Part shown: one piece after another, positions 47,501 to 56,999 of the stretch
Numbering within the stretch: position 1 is the first letter of the stretch
Layout of the letters: the number at the start of each line of letters is the position of its first letter
NCBI RefSeq assembly: GCF_016808095.1
Contig: NC_068970.1
Coordinates: forward strand, 39,715,630 to 39,779,629
From: Vigna angularis
Lineage: Eukaryota; Streptophyta; Magnoliopsida; Fabales; Fabaceae
Length of the DNA stretch: 64,000 bases
Direction: 5' to 3'
Translations under genes and position numbers: made by a program
The notes under the pieces: generated by a model
Seen by the model: the letters and a program-made list of their open reading frames with translations, nothing else
Told to the model about the DNA's origin: nothing
The model's database searches: none

Positions 47501-50500
47501 CAGAGATGATCAGTCTCTTAAGTTCTTTTTCTCACTTTCAGTCTTAAGTAATACTAAAGGGTGAACTTATGAAGCTATTTTAGAGTTTTAATATTTTTAT
47601 GGAGAAAGGACTTGAGAATTTTAGAAATGTATTGATTCACTTGTTGAAAGAAATATTTGATGATGAACCAAGGTAATCCCTAATTTCATTTCACTTGATC
47701 TGTAAATGACACAGTTGATGAATTTTGAATTTGCTAAGTGGTGTAGGATGATCAAGTGAACACCTAATGCGAATGTGTACTGGACCCTGAGTCCCTGATT
47801 TAAAATTTTAGGTAGTCCTGAAGTTGTTAATTATTAAAAGTTAGAAATGTGTCTGCTTTTGTGTCCTCTATCATTTCGTGTTAGTTGTATACAATGCCAT
47901 TAATACACAACAATATTAATGTTATTGAAATTTGTGTCGATGTATTGAGTTTTGGCCTTTTGTTCAGTTGATAATGTCATGACATAATGGTCTTTTGTTC
48001 TGGCCATTAATACACCAACATATAGATATTTGATATTATGGGGTTTAGCTCATGCTCACATGTGTCCAGAGCTAGTGTAGATGGAGTTAACTTTTTAAGC
48101 CTATTTATTATTGCTTATATATCTTTAGATTGTGTAATTCATTTATTTCAAAACTATAATCTCAAGGGAGAGAGCTCGCAAGAAGAAAGAAGAGGAAGAG
48201 AAGAGAACAGAGAGAGAAAAAGAAAAGGTATTTTGTGGATTCATCCATCTGCTTCTCAGTTATTTCTTTTGACTTTCTTTACTGAAATACACTTGTTTGA
48301 AATTTTTAAATCATGGAAAATATGTGGATGTGCTTGTATTTAGACTTTGTTAGAGATGTAAAACCAACCATGGTTCTCCATGTAATATTTTTGGGTTTTT
48401 TCTATAAAACTCATGTTAATTTTTTGGCTTTTGGTATTGGGAAAGATGGTCTTTTTGACATGGTGTATTACTCTATGACCCATTGGTTATGGAAGGGTTG
48501 AATTTTAGAACAAGATAGAGTGAGCTAGTCAGTGACATTGCAATTCCAAATGATTGTAAGGTGCATTTTGAGCTTCCACTTTTTTTTTTCTTTGATTACT
48601 GATTTAATTATATTGAAGAGAATACAGTAAATGGACTGTTGTTGTCTCCATGTCAATAAAGTAGGTTGATTAAAAGTAAGGATGAACTATATAGTATAAT
48701 CTAGGATTTGAGGTTCACATTATTAAGTGTAAAAAAAGTTATTTCTATGCTGTTTAATAGTTTTTTGGGGATTTTTTTTCTTACTTTGCATCCAAGGTGG
48801 TTTGTGGGTTTTCCTAGTAGTTTTATGACCCCTCTATTTTTGATTTTGGGAAAGATAAAAATGTGTTCATGCTCAGAACATGAGATACTTTTGGATGTTG
48901 CCCAATTTTAGCACATTATTCCTGTATTGTTTAATAACTAATTTTCTTTTTATCTTGTTGTGTTACCCATTGGTGTGTCCTTGAAGGTATGATGAATACA
49001 TTGGTTTTGGCACCCAGGTTATGTAGTCAAAGACAAATGGTTTAGAGTTGTATTCTTAGAAGGTTGGCGAAGTATTTGATTAATTTGATCTGATCGGAGT
49101 CTTTAGGTATATTCATAGGTTATTGTGAAATTTAACTAATGGAATCAATTCAAGTCAAAGACAAGAAATAGAAGAGACAAACTTGAAGCCAGTCAAGGTT
49201 CCATAAAAATGTGCTAAAAGAAGCTTCACATAGGCTTAAATGGCTATGTCAAAATTCTATGTTTGAAGTTAGAGTTACTCTATCAATGGCTTAGAATTTT
49301 TTTGGGCACCTTTTCTACCAATTTTTCTGCTGTATATTTGTCTAGTTATTCCCATGGATGCTTATGTTGGACCAGGTTATAATATAGTAATATAGTATTT
49401 TAAATACGTTTGTCCATATTTGTTAATTACTTTGGATTGTCATTTTCTTTATTTTTATGAAGGAGAGAATTCGCATTGGCAAGGAGTTGCTGGAAGCAAA
49501 GAGGATTGAGGAAGAAAATGAGAGGAAACGGTCTGGCTTAGCTAATAAATTGACTGTTGCACATCTTGTGTTTTGTTTTGAGTGCAGTTGGCTACAAGAA
49601 AATTTTGTTCCTCTTGCAGGTTGTTGGCCTTGAGAAAAGCAGAGAAAGAGGAAGAGAAAAGGGCTAGGGAGAAAATCAAGCAAAAGTTGGAAGAAGACAA
49701 GGTTTCAACATTTGCTAACCATTTTGTTCACTCTCTTGTTCTCTTATTGAGAAAGCTCTTATCTGCCTTTAATTAGAATATGCAAGAGAAATATGAGTCC
49801 AAACTCAGTCCTAAATCTTTGTTGCTTACATCCATTTGATTTTGTTTTACCTTATGCATTAATCCTGATCGTTTGTCATGTGGCTGTTGTTGAATACTGA
49901 TAATACATTTTGGGATTTGGATTTATTTTCCCTCAAGATATTTTCCTTTCAAGACATGATTACTTAACTTTTTGTCTCAGTCTCTGTTAAAAAGATCACA
50001 AAAACATAGAAGTCTAGATATCTAAGATGAATCACCTTTGTCCATAAAAGTTGTAGTTTAGGGATAAAAAGTTTGGATCTGATAGATTTATATTCTTTGA
50101 ATTATGCAATATTGTTTACATTCTGGAGTTGCTTTGGCATTTAGGTTATTCAAATTATAGGTTAGATAAAAATGGTTGAGTTATGCTCCAACTCTCAAAT
50201 CAAGTGTTCTGCAATATGCATATTATGGAATTCTATTTCAGAAAAGTTTGGTGAAAAATCTAATTTCTGTTTTGCCAGTTTTATTGTTTTAATGAAAGAA
50301 TTGAATGATTTGAGCTATTGTTGGACTTCTTAAATCAAGTCAAGAAAGCAAATAAATCACACCAACGGAATTTGAGCTATTGTTGGACTTCTTAAATCAA
50401 GAAGTCAAGAAAGCAAATAAATCACACCAACAGAACGCACTTATCTGAATATACTTCTCTTATTCAATGAACAAGAATACAATTGTATAGTAATCACACC

Positions 50501-53500
50501 CCAAGGAAGCCCGATCTCCCTCCACTGGACTAATGTTCGAGTTAACAACAAAATATTCATTTCATAATCCCCGCCCTTTACCACTAATTCTTATTTATAC
50601 TCCCCTTTTCCTCTAACTAACTTCTAACAGAAACTCCCTCCTAATTTCTAATAGACATTCTCTCCTTCCCGCCTTTATTTCTCCTCACGTATACTTTTAT
50701 CCCCCTATCAATACCCCCCTCCATCTCAGCAACCTTGTCCTCAAGGTTGAAATTCGGAAATTGCTACTTGATGTACATCTCTTCTTCCCAAGTTGCTCCT
50801 TCTACGCCACCTTCTTGCCATTGGATCAGAATTTGAGATACCTCCTCTCCTTGTTGATTTCTGTCTCTCCTCTGTAATACCTTTAAAGGTCTATATAATG
50901 GACCTTCCACGTGTAATTCCATTGGCAATTCCCCTTCAACCTTATTCTCCCCCGTAGCTTTCTTCAATTGTGACACGTGAAAAACCTGGTGTATTCTGGC
51001 AGTCACTGGCAGCTGCAATTTAAAAGCCACTGGACCTACTTGTTTTTCAACCAAGAAGGGTCCTTAGTATCGAGCAGAGAGCTTGGGATGCAGCCTAGTT
51101 GGCATCGACACCTTCCTATGGGGTCTTATCTTAAGAAAGACCCAATCCTCTTCTTTTATACTGGACTCCTTCCTTTTTCTATTCGCATATTGCACCATCC
51201 GCTCTTATGCTCTAGTCAGGTGATGTTGCAGCTGCTTGATAGCTTCATCCCGCGTCTGCAAGTCCTGTGCCACCGCTTCTACCAATGTCTCTCCTGGAAT
51301 AAATCTGGTTAATGTTGGCAGGGGTCTGCCATAAACCGTTTCAAAAGGAGTGCATTTCGCCGCCCCCTGATAACTGGTATTATACCAGTATTCAGCCCAT
51401 GGTAACACAGTGCTCCAAGCCTTAGGTTGTTCTGAACAGAAACACCGTAAACAGGTTTCCAGTATCCTATTCAGTACCTCAGTCTGACCTAGAGCTGTCA
51501 AAACGGGTAACCTGACCCGACCCACCACGGGTTGGCCACTTAATGAGCCAACCCAACCCGGCTCATTTATTAGCGAGTTGAAAAAATTCGAACCACGGGT
51601 TGGTGGGTTAAACGGGTTGGCTCATTGGCTCACTTAATTAACTTTTTTTCACCCTCTTGTCAGATTCTTATAATATGTTACTTTGATCGATCAAATTGAA
51701 ACAATAATAATTGGACCAATTGATATAAAAGAAAATAAAACAAAAGAAATATATTGTTATATATATTCTAAGCTATCAAGCATAAAATTTTGTTAATTTA
51801 GTTTAATGAGACATACATAACCGTTTGACCAAGAAACTACATATAGCCGTTAACAAAAATATATAGCACAAGATAAAACTGTCATGCTTGTAGATAGGTC
51901 TAAAAACAAGATAAAACAAGTGATATATTCTTGAATTATCCAATGTATAATATTATCCATCTATTAAATTGGAGTCCTGAATGAATAAATCCACAGTATT
52001 ATGCTCTCTTGAAACATCTTCTTCTTTATCTCCATCTATAATATTATCCAATCTATAATCTTAGGGTTTTATTTGCAGAGGAGAACTTTTGGAAAGACTG
52101 CAGCGCGAAAGGCTCTATTGCTAAGTAAAGGTTGTGCATTTTGAATAATTAATTTAATTAATTTGATTTCAATAAAAAAAAATAGGATTTGAATAATTAA
52201 TTTAATTTAATTAAGAAAAAATAGGTGGGTTGGTGAGCCAACCCGATCCATCACGGGTTCAATCCGTGTGCCTGGGCAAGTCTTCTATACGTTCTATATA
52301 CCCCCCGCATGACCCCCTAGAGTAGAATCATGGAATTCTGCTAAAATCTTTGGTATCCATTCAGACTTTGCTGAAAGCACGAGCCTTCCCTTAAAATGTA
52401 ACCTCTCGTTCTCCATGGTGTAAGAAGGATGTGAATCGGGATCATTCTTTATCTCTTCCATTATCTTTTTCAGCCCTTCATCCTTCTCTACTTCCTCTAT
52501 TATCTCTTGAAAATCAGGCCAATATGGCCTGGTTATCATTCGTAATGTCTTATCCCCGTCTCCCCCTTCTTCTCCTTTCCTAGACAATCCGTTAGCCACC
52601 CTGTTTGAAGCGCTCGTCCTATAATATATATCAAACTCATCCCATGAGTTTTGCTAACCAGTTTTGCTGGTTTTGAGTTGTTATGCGCTGCTCCAACAAA
52701 TACTTCAAGCTTTTCTGGTCTGTAAAAACACTGAAACGCTTCCCCAGTAGATACGGACGACAGTGTTGAATGGCCAACACTAGGGCCATCAACTCCTTCT
52801 CGCCTCTTGAGATATTCTGGATATGGTAGAGTTCGCACTCCGCGACTCGGCCCGCCTCCGCCTGCATTGCTTTCTACTTTTGAACCGGTGGTTCTGGTCG
52901 TCACTTTTTTCTTTAGACCGAGACCTCCGTCGCTACTTCCATGCCCCTCCGATGACTCGCGATAGGTATCCGTTCTTGCTACCGTGCCCGCGCTGGCTGC
53001 ATATTTCCCCTACATCGATCCTCCTTTCATTGTCCCGCCACCACCAGACACCTTCGCCACTAATCCCGATTGCTCCACGTCCCGTGTCCTTTCCATCGCA
53101 GTTAACAGATCGCGCGAATCGTAAGGTCTAACGAGATTCCTCAGTCCTTCTTGTAATCCAACGAAGAAATACCCAAGAAGTTGTTCCTCCATCACGCCCG
53201 CTGCCTGAGTCACCAAGACTTCGAATTCCTGTACATATTCTTCTACCGCTCTTCTCTGTCGCACTGCCGCCAATTTTTCGAAGATTGTTCCCTGATGTCT
53301 ACCTCTAAACCTCCTGACTATCGCCTCCGTCAATGTCGCCCAGGTAGGATTCTTCACCTTCTTCCACCAAAAGCGGAACCAATAATTTGCTCCCCCTTCC
53401 ATATAGATGTACACCATCTTCATCTTCTCCCTTTCTGTCACATTTTGTAATTCGAAGAATTTCTCCGTCCTAGCGATCCATCCCATCGGATCGACCCCTT

Positions 53501-55771
53501 CGAAAGTGGGTAATTCCACTCTCTTCATCCAACTCTTTTGAACGTCACGTTCTTCCTCCGATTCATCCTTTGACTCATCCTCCACCGTACCCCGTGCTCC
53601 ATTAATTGAACGATTGCCTTCAGAACTCCCCCCTGGTTCCCTCTTCTCCCACGGTCGCGATTAACGTTTCGAGCCATTCCCCTCATCTCCGCTCGAATTT
53701 CCTCCAACGTCGCTTCCATGGAATCAAATCTTCCCTCCAATGCACTCACCTTGTTCTCCATCTCGTCTCTCCTTCGATTTGGATCCGGTAGGTCAGACCA
53801 ATATTGTTGGACTTCGTAAATCAAGAAGTCAAGAAAGCAAATAAATCACACCAACGGAATGCACTTATCTGAATATACTTCTCTTATTCAATGAACTAGA
53901 ATACAATTGTATAGTAACCAACTCCCAAGGAAGCCCGATCTCCCTCCACTGGACTAATGTTCGAGTTAACAACAAAATATTCATTTCATAATCCCCGCCC
54001 TTTACCACTAATTCTTATTTATACTCCCCTTTTCCTCTAACTAACTTCTAACAAAAACTCTCTCCTAATTTCTAACAGACATTCTCTCCTTCCTGCCTTT
54101 ATTTCTCCTCACGTATACTTTTATTCCCCTATTAGCTATGCACATAAATAGGAGCATTAGGTGCAGAGTTGTTTGAGGGTTAATTTGAAGATATAGTGAC
54201 TATTTGTGTTCAATGGAGGTTTATGGAATGCCCATTTCCATATAAGCTATACCAGAAGCATCCATTCAGAAAATGACAGTCTACTTTTTGTTATTGCTGA
54301 TCAAACTAATAAGGTGGGAGGGAGCTTATGCATTTTGAACAAAACTGTTGGTAACGAAAAACTTGGAGTTCGCTACTGCTGCATTTATGGCTGCAGGAGC
54401 TTTAATGGACTAATGTCCAAGACTTTTAGAAAAACCTGAGGAGTACGACAAGCCTTTTTCTTCCAAAAGATAGCACAGGAAGTCAAATATCTTTTATCGG
54501 GGGATTTAAATCAAGTGACCTTGTTTATATATAATGACAGGCAGAAAGAAGGCGGAGGCTTGGATTGCCGCCAGAGGAACCTTCAGCAGCCAAATCTTCA
54601 GCTGCACCTGTTGTGGAGGAGAAAAAGGTACGAGCTTGGCCAAAAACAATTATGGGAAATTTTTTTCTGTTAGTCTATTTGAAATTTGTGCATGCAGAGT
54701 TTTGTGCCTGTTAGGCCTGCCACAAAAGCTGAGCAAATGAGAGAGTGCCTCCGTTCTCTCAAGCAGAACCACAAGGTACATTTCTGGGAACACCTCTGTA
54801 GATGACAGTATTAATAACTGTTTGATAGTTGATGAACTGATGCCAATCTAACGGTGAATAGCATTAGAAATAGCATAGAAATACGTATTTTAGTGCAACC
54901 TGTGCATATAACTTTACATCCTAAAATACTTTGCCTCCTGAATCTTCCTATTTAGGTTCTTACTGCAATAGCCTGACCATTGTGTGTTCATGAAGGATAA
55001 TTGTTTCTTAGGACATGCCCTTTTGGTTCTAATAAATTTAATAATTTTTCATGGCAAAAGGCAAAAGTGATAAAATTGTGTTTTCCAGAATAAAGATGTA
55101 CTGCCACTTAAAATCGAGAGTAGAACATTCATTTTGGTCTTTGAAAGTACAGAAAGATATATCTAGTTGATCCTGCAATGTGGAAAAACGGGGCCTTTTT
55201 AGTACGCATTAGTGATAATGTCAGCCGTATTTTACGTTATGCTAAAGGAGTTTGATTACGTACATCACAGCATTACTACTCAAATATTTTTTGTTAAAAA
55301 GTGTCTTCTGCTTAAACATTGTTAGATTTTTATCCTTTTTACATGTTAACTTATTTTTGGAGCAGGAGAATGAGGCCAGAGTAAAGAAAGCATTCCAAAC
55401 TCTTCTAACTTATGTAGGGAATGTTGCCAGAAATCCCGATGAGGAAAAATTCAGAAAGATACGTCTTAGTAACCAATCTTTTCAGGTATCAAACTCTGTT
55501 AGATATTTCCCCATTTTCTGAATTTTTTTCAATATCTACTTTCCACTAGATATTTTTACGGTAAGGTTGTGTTGATGTTGGGTGTGTTTTACAGGACAGA
55601 GTTGGTTCCTTGAAAGGGGGCATTGAATTTCTAGAAATTTGCGGGTTTGAGAAGATGGATGGTGGCGAGTTCTTGTTTTTGCCTAGGGACAAAGTTGAGA
55701 TGGCGATCCTGAACACAGCCGGATCTGAACTAGACTCTGCAATTAAGAATCCCTTTTTTGGAGTTCTTTAG
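38516..55771 (+). CDS. UBA and PUB/PUG domain protein with C2H2-like fingers, 12 exons
   Basis: Exons: 38516-38683, 38803-38947, 39296-39391, 39964-40040, 40233-40312, 48167-48227, 49463-49530, 49620-49701, 54541-54627, 54698-54775, 55366-55485, 55595-55771. All junctions are GT..AG and the frame stays open for 412 residues, matching the length I recall for Arabidopsis At1g04850. Two C-x2-C-x12-H-x5-H fingers start at Cys8 and Cys45. A UBA domain spans about 112-152 with the MGF loop at 122-124. A charged helical region (about 180-285) precedes a PUB/PUG domain at about 312-400. UBA domains bind ubiquitin and PUB domains bind the p97/CDC48 C-terminus, so a role as a ubiquitin-CDC48 adaptor is inferred. 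The 61-bp exon 6 is essential to keep frame between exons 5 and 7. Introns 5 (7854 bp) and 8 (4839 bp) are swollen by retrotransposons. Confidence 0.93.
40340..40407 (+). repeat. Left copy of a 68-bp direct repeat flanking the intron 5 insertion
   Basis: It begins ATACTAAAGGGTG and ends AGAGAA, and matches 47551-47618 in order with roughly six differences. The two copies bracket all copia-derived sequence in intron 5. It is far too long to be a copia target-site duplication. Confidence 0.85.
41143..41349 (-). repeat. 3' LTR of the young copia element
   Basis: Identical to 46049-46255. On the minus strand it runs TGTTAGAATT to CTCAAGT. It contains a small internal tandem of GCTCATACACACTCACACACA-like units. 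Confidence 0.92.
41357..45448 (-). CDS. Ty1/copia gag-pol polyprotein, 1363 aa, intact
   Basis: One ATG-started frame encodes every copia domain in order: gag of the UBN2 type (about 1-220), a Gly/Arg-rich stretch, the CCHC knuckle [14 protein letters not shown] (about 237-250), protease with VIDSGASDH (about 313), the integrase zinc region (HDRFGHPN...CESCQLGKH) and DDE core ([16 protein letters not shown], the NGIAERKNR Glu), reverse transcriptase from [10 protein letters not shown] with the YVDDIVITG active site, and RNase H ([19 protein letters not shown]). The stop lies beside the purine tract, so there is no env-like gene. The full-length frame lacks any stop or frameshift. The product would form virus-like particles, copy the element RNA and integrate it. 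Domain positions are approximate. Confidence 0.96.
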   Translation of the reverse strand: MASGSALSFSGSPSITSEKLNGKNYMSWSAAVEMWFLGQGRYDHLEQDGSQVPSDMAEQWKQADFQLCALLWQSVEPRLLISLRAFKTCHTFWKKAQSIYANDIQRLYDTANKLACLKMIDHDMVSFMTEAQAAVEELRMFLESSEDIKKKLDQYYMVMILRTLHPDLNHIRDQLLTSHEVPSLEALTTRLLRVPVSQSQEAHETIEPSVMVATRGRGGRGTRGGGRGGRGGRGRQCSYCNRMGHTRENCYSLHGFPSKSANISQVETSTSNSKFTEEEYQEYLRLKSNSLAQSSQSSSTSTACISQSMAGPNSWVIDSGASDHISGNTSLFSNLSLQEKPHFITLANGSKICSKGVGQVSLSPSLTLKSVLFVPSCPFNLISLSQLTKILNCSITFDSKSFVIQERGSGRQIGEGYEAGGLYHFGFRPRVSCVAALPPKVLHDRFGHPNLSKLKKMCPELSGLQTLECESCQLGKHVRSVFPKRSQSMCTSSFSIIHSDVWGPSRVSSFGFRYFVTFIDEYSRCTWVYLMKDRSELLPIFTSFLNEIKNQFGQVIKVLRSDNAKEYFSSTFSSLLSSHGILHQSTCPHTPQQNGIAERKNRHLVETARTLLLGAHIPVHHWGDAILIACFLINRMPSSSLNNKVPFSILFPNNPLFHTSPRVFGCVCFVHDMSPGLDKLSARAIKCVFLGYSRLQKGYRCYSPETKKYYMSANVTFFEQTPFFSPSVQDVHILQQVLPLPVVESNISNTSVNPSHTQGPPEPSSPHTDILRHSTPMDTPLPENGGSSSSDSSPSPSPVTSPDEDDSGWPIALRKGNRSTRNPHPIYNFLSYHRVSPSFYSLLSSVSAVVIPKTVKEALDHPGWRQAMIEEMQALDHSQTWELVPLPSGKKAVGCRWVYAIKVGPNGDIDRLKARLVAKGYTQVYGLDYCDTFSPMAKMTTIRLFFAMAAIRHWPLHQLDIKNAFLHGDLEEEVYMEQPPGFVAQGESGMVCKLNRSLYGLKQSPRAWFGKFSSIVQKFGLKRSEADHSVFYYHSSPGKCVYLIVYVDDIVITGNDTTGISQLKEYLCRHFQTKDLGSLKYFLGIEVAQSKDGVVISQRKYALDILQETGMIDCRPVDSPMDPNQKLTTEKGELFSDPERYRRLVGKLIYLTITRPDLSFAVGVVSQFMQAPCVDHWNAIIRILRYVKKAPGQGLLYEEKGSLQVSGYCDADWAGSPIDRRSTTGYCVFLGGNIISWKSKKQNVVARSTAEAEYRAMASLTCELIWVKQFLQELNFCDIQGMKMYCDNQAALHIASNPVFHERTKHIEIDCHFVREKLLSKEICTEFVGSNDQLADMLTKSLRGPRIEFICSKLGTYNLYAPA
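45786..45847. repeat. CGG-rich tandem repeat in copia leader
   Basis: The unit GGCGGACGGC is repeated about five times with one substitution in the untranslated leader between the 5' LTR and the polyprotein start. It is strikingly GC-rich against the local AT bias. Confidence 0.85.
46037..46048 (-). other. Primer binding site of the young copia element
   Basis: The minus strand reads TGGTATCAGAGC, complementary to the 3' end of plant initiator methionine tRNA. It begins immediately after the LTR with no spacer. Confidence 0.92.
46049..46255 (-). repeat. 5' LTR of the young copia element
   Basis: Identical to the 3' LTR at 41143-41349; it bounds the element on the right and is followed by the ATCAT target duplication. 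Confidence 0.92.
47551..47618 (+). repeat. Right copy of the 68-bp direct repeat in intron 5
   Basis: The counterpart of 40340-40407. It is followed by ordinary intron sequence leading to exon 6 at 48167, so one of the two copies represents the original intron. Confidence 0.85.
50309..50433. repeat. Tandem duplication across a gypsy LTR edge
   Basis: A unit of about 62 bp, containing the flank word TTTGAGCTAT and the first 50 bp of the LTR (TGTTGGACTTCTTAAATC...), occurs twice head to tail. The second copy continues into the complete LTR at 50381. Confidence 0.85.
50764..51510 (-). pseudogene. Gypsy integrase C-terminus and chromodomain-like tail
   Basis: From 51510 the minus strand reads [30 protein letters not shown] and [10 protein letters not shown], the end of a gypsy integrase core. 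Stops and a frameshift follow, then 51054-50764 reads [24 protein letters not shown] and later [13 protein letters not shown], the GPY/F module and chromodomain-like end of chromoviruses. Confidence 0.8.
51491..52275. mobile_element. hAT-like non-autonomous repeat within the gypsy element
   Basis: It begins TAGAGCTGTCAAAACGGGTA and carries many GGGTTGG/CCAACCC words near both ends (51525-51640 and 52205-52255), the usual hAT-derived pattern in plants. The right terminus is not a clear inverted copy of the left, so it is probably truncated. Gypsy integrase codons resume at about 52276. The AT-rich centre has no coding region. Confidence 0.6.
52294..52867 (-). pseudogene. Gypsy RNase H and integrase N-terminal remnants
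   Basis: 52867-52637 reads [35 protein letters not shown] and NWLAKLMG, characteristic of Ty3/gypsy RNase H. After a frameshift, 52599-52294 reads NGLSRK and later [16 protein letters not shown], the linker and H2C2 zinc region of integrase. The upstream RT is missing, so gag runs almost directly into RNase H. Confidence 0.8.
53010..53764 (-). pseudogene. Gypsy gag remnant
   Basis: It starts with a coiled segment ([20 protein letters not shown]), is frameshifted near 53590, then runs through the conserved retrotransposon gag domain with [31 protein letters not shown] and VEEYVQEFE. It ends at a Gly-rich tract with no zinc knuckle because of the downstream deletion. Confidence 0.8.
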
Positions 55772-56999
55772 ATAAGATGGTGCAAGTGTTATAATCATAT
55801 ACTTGACTTGATATTAGTTTCATATTTCCAAGTCCACTGTTACCGATGGTTCATTAAACAGACTGTTATTTCTTTATCTGAAGTTTGAGGTTTATAAATA
55901 TCTACATAGTGATATATATTTGGCCTTCATGTTTATAAGGTTTATACAGATTTGTTCGATGACTTGATATCTAATGTGATGCACGCCATCATCGGCTACC
56001 GTATCCCACGTAGGATTTCTTAAGTACTTTATGCAAGACTCAGAATGTAAAACTGAAATAAAATTCCACAGTTTCTTTTATAAGGGTATTTCATAATTTT
56101 CAGGGAATTTATATATATTAAATTTATATATTTTATTTTATATGCTTTATAATTTTTTTAATAAAATAATTCACATGAATTGAATTTTAAATTTATTTCC
56201 TACAAAAATAATTCAATTATTCCTAAGTACGATAATATTCCAATATTAAATAATATTAATAATTAATTGTTAAATTATTTTAATATTGAATGTTTTTTTA
56301 CTTACGGATGTTTTTGGTTGTATTTACTCATGATAAGGGTCTTTATTGATTAACAAATATTTAGTTAATATTGATCAAATTTAATTTTTTTTTTGTAACG
56401 TTTAGAATTTTTAGTTAATTTTCTTTTATCGATGTTGACTAAAATTATTCGTGAAAGTCGTCAACCAATAAAATATAATTAACATTCATCAAAATATTGT
56501 TCTATTGGCAATTGGCTAATAAAATCTAAACTAAAATTAGTTAGAAAACAATTGGTTGATAAAATCCTAACTAAAGTTAATCCAAAAATAACTTTTGTCA
56601 TGGAGAAACAAATTATAAATCTAGCAATGTTAAACAAAAAAAATCTCATTATTGTTGACTGAAACACCCTAATATTAAAGTGAAAAAATTTCACTCATAA
56701 AATAATTAAATATGTTTTTGTTCTTTTAATTTTTACTGAAAATTAGAATTAATCTTTCTTTGAAACTTTGGATCAATTTAGTTTATCTTCTTTAGAACTT
56801 TGTGAATTTAATTCTTAGTCAAATTTTGTTAGTATATCATCCACAATGATTTGACAAAAAACACAATGTTTTACCTAGCCTTATCATTGTTAAAACATTA
56901 AAAATGATTGTGAAATGAATAAAACAAATTTGTTTCATGAAAATAAAGTGAAAGATGTTGGAAAACAATTTCAATTACAAAACGAGTAACTTTTAGATG
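55772..56999. other. 3' flank of the UBA/PUB gene and AT-rich repeats
   Basis: The first 300 bp should be 3' UTR; an AATAAA lies near 56057. Sequence 56330-56650 contains recurring AATAAAATCTAACTAA-like words in both orientations. Sequence 56705-56880 resembles a generic legume non-coding repeat. No gene was recognised. Confidence 0.4.

Larger units (their letters stand above)
40651..47546 (+). mobile_element. Old decayed Ty1/copia element, split by a younger one
   Basis: Its own sequence is 40651-41142 and 46256-47546, in the same orientation as the host gene. The left part joins a gag/zinc-knuckle remnant directly to the integrase-RT linker (DNEDS.WPIAI phrase near 40870), so the protease and integrase are deleted. 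Across the younger insertion the frame continues as [12 protein letters not shown]. The right part holds RT remnants (for example [18 protein letters not shown] and FLGIE phrases), RNase H scraps and an LTR tail at about 47427-47546 similar to 23355-23485. It carries many stops. Confidence 0.8.
50381..54134 (-). mobile_element. Decayed Ty3/gypsy element in UBA/PUB intron 8
   Basis: The LTRs are 53805-54134 (5') and 50381-50710 (3'), each 330 bp, with only a few differences. The target duplication GCTAT is at 54135-54139 on the right and at 50376-50380 (also 50314-50318) on the left. The interior, read on the minus strand, holds gag (53764-53010), an RNase H piece (52867-52637), an integrase start (52599-52294), an integrase end (51510-51205) and a chromodomain-like tail (51054-50764). 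Protease, most of RT and the integrase core are deleted, and frames are broken. A hAT-like repeat sits where the integrase core is missing. The element is antisense to its host gene. Confidence 0.88.

Noticed and set aside
52240..52275. tRNA T-arm-like string GGGTTCAATCC
   Set aside because: No acceptor or anticodon stem surrounds it; it belongs to the hAT-like repeat with its GGGTTGG-type words.
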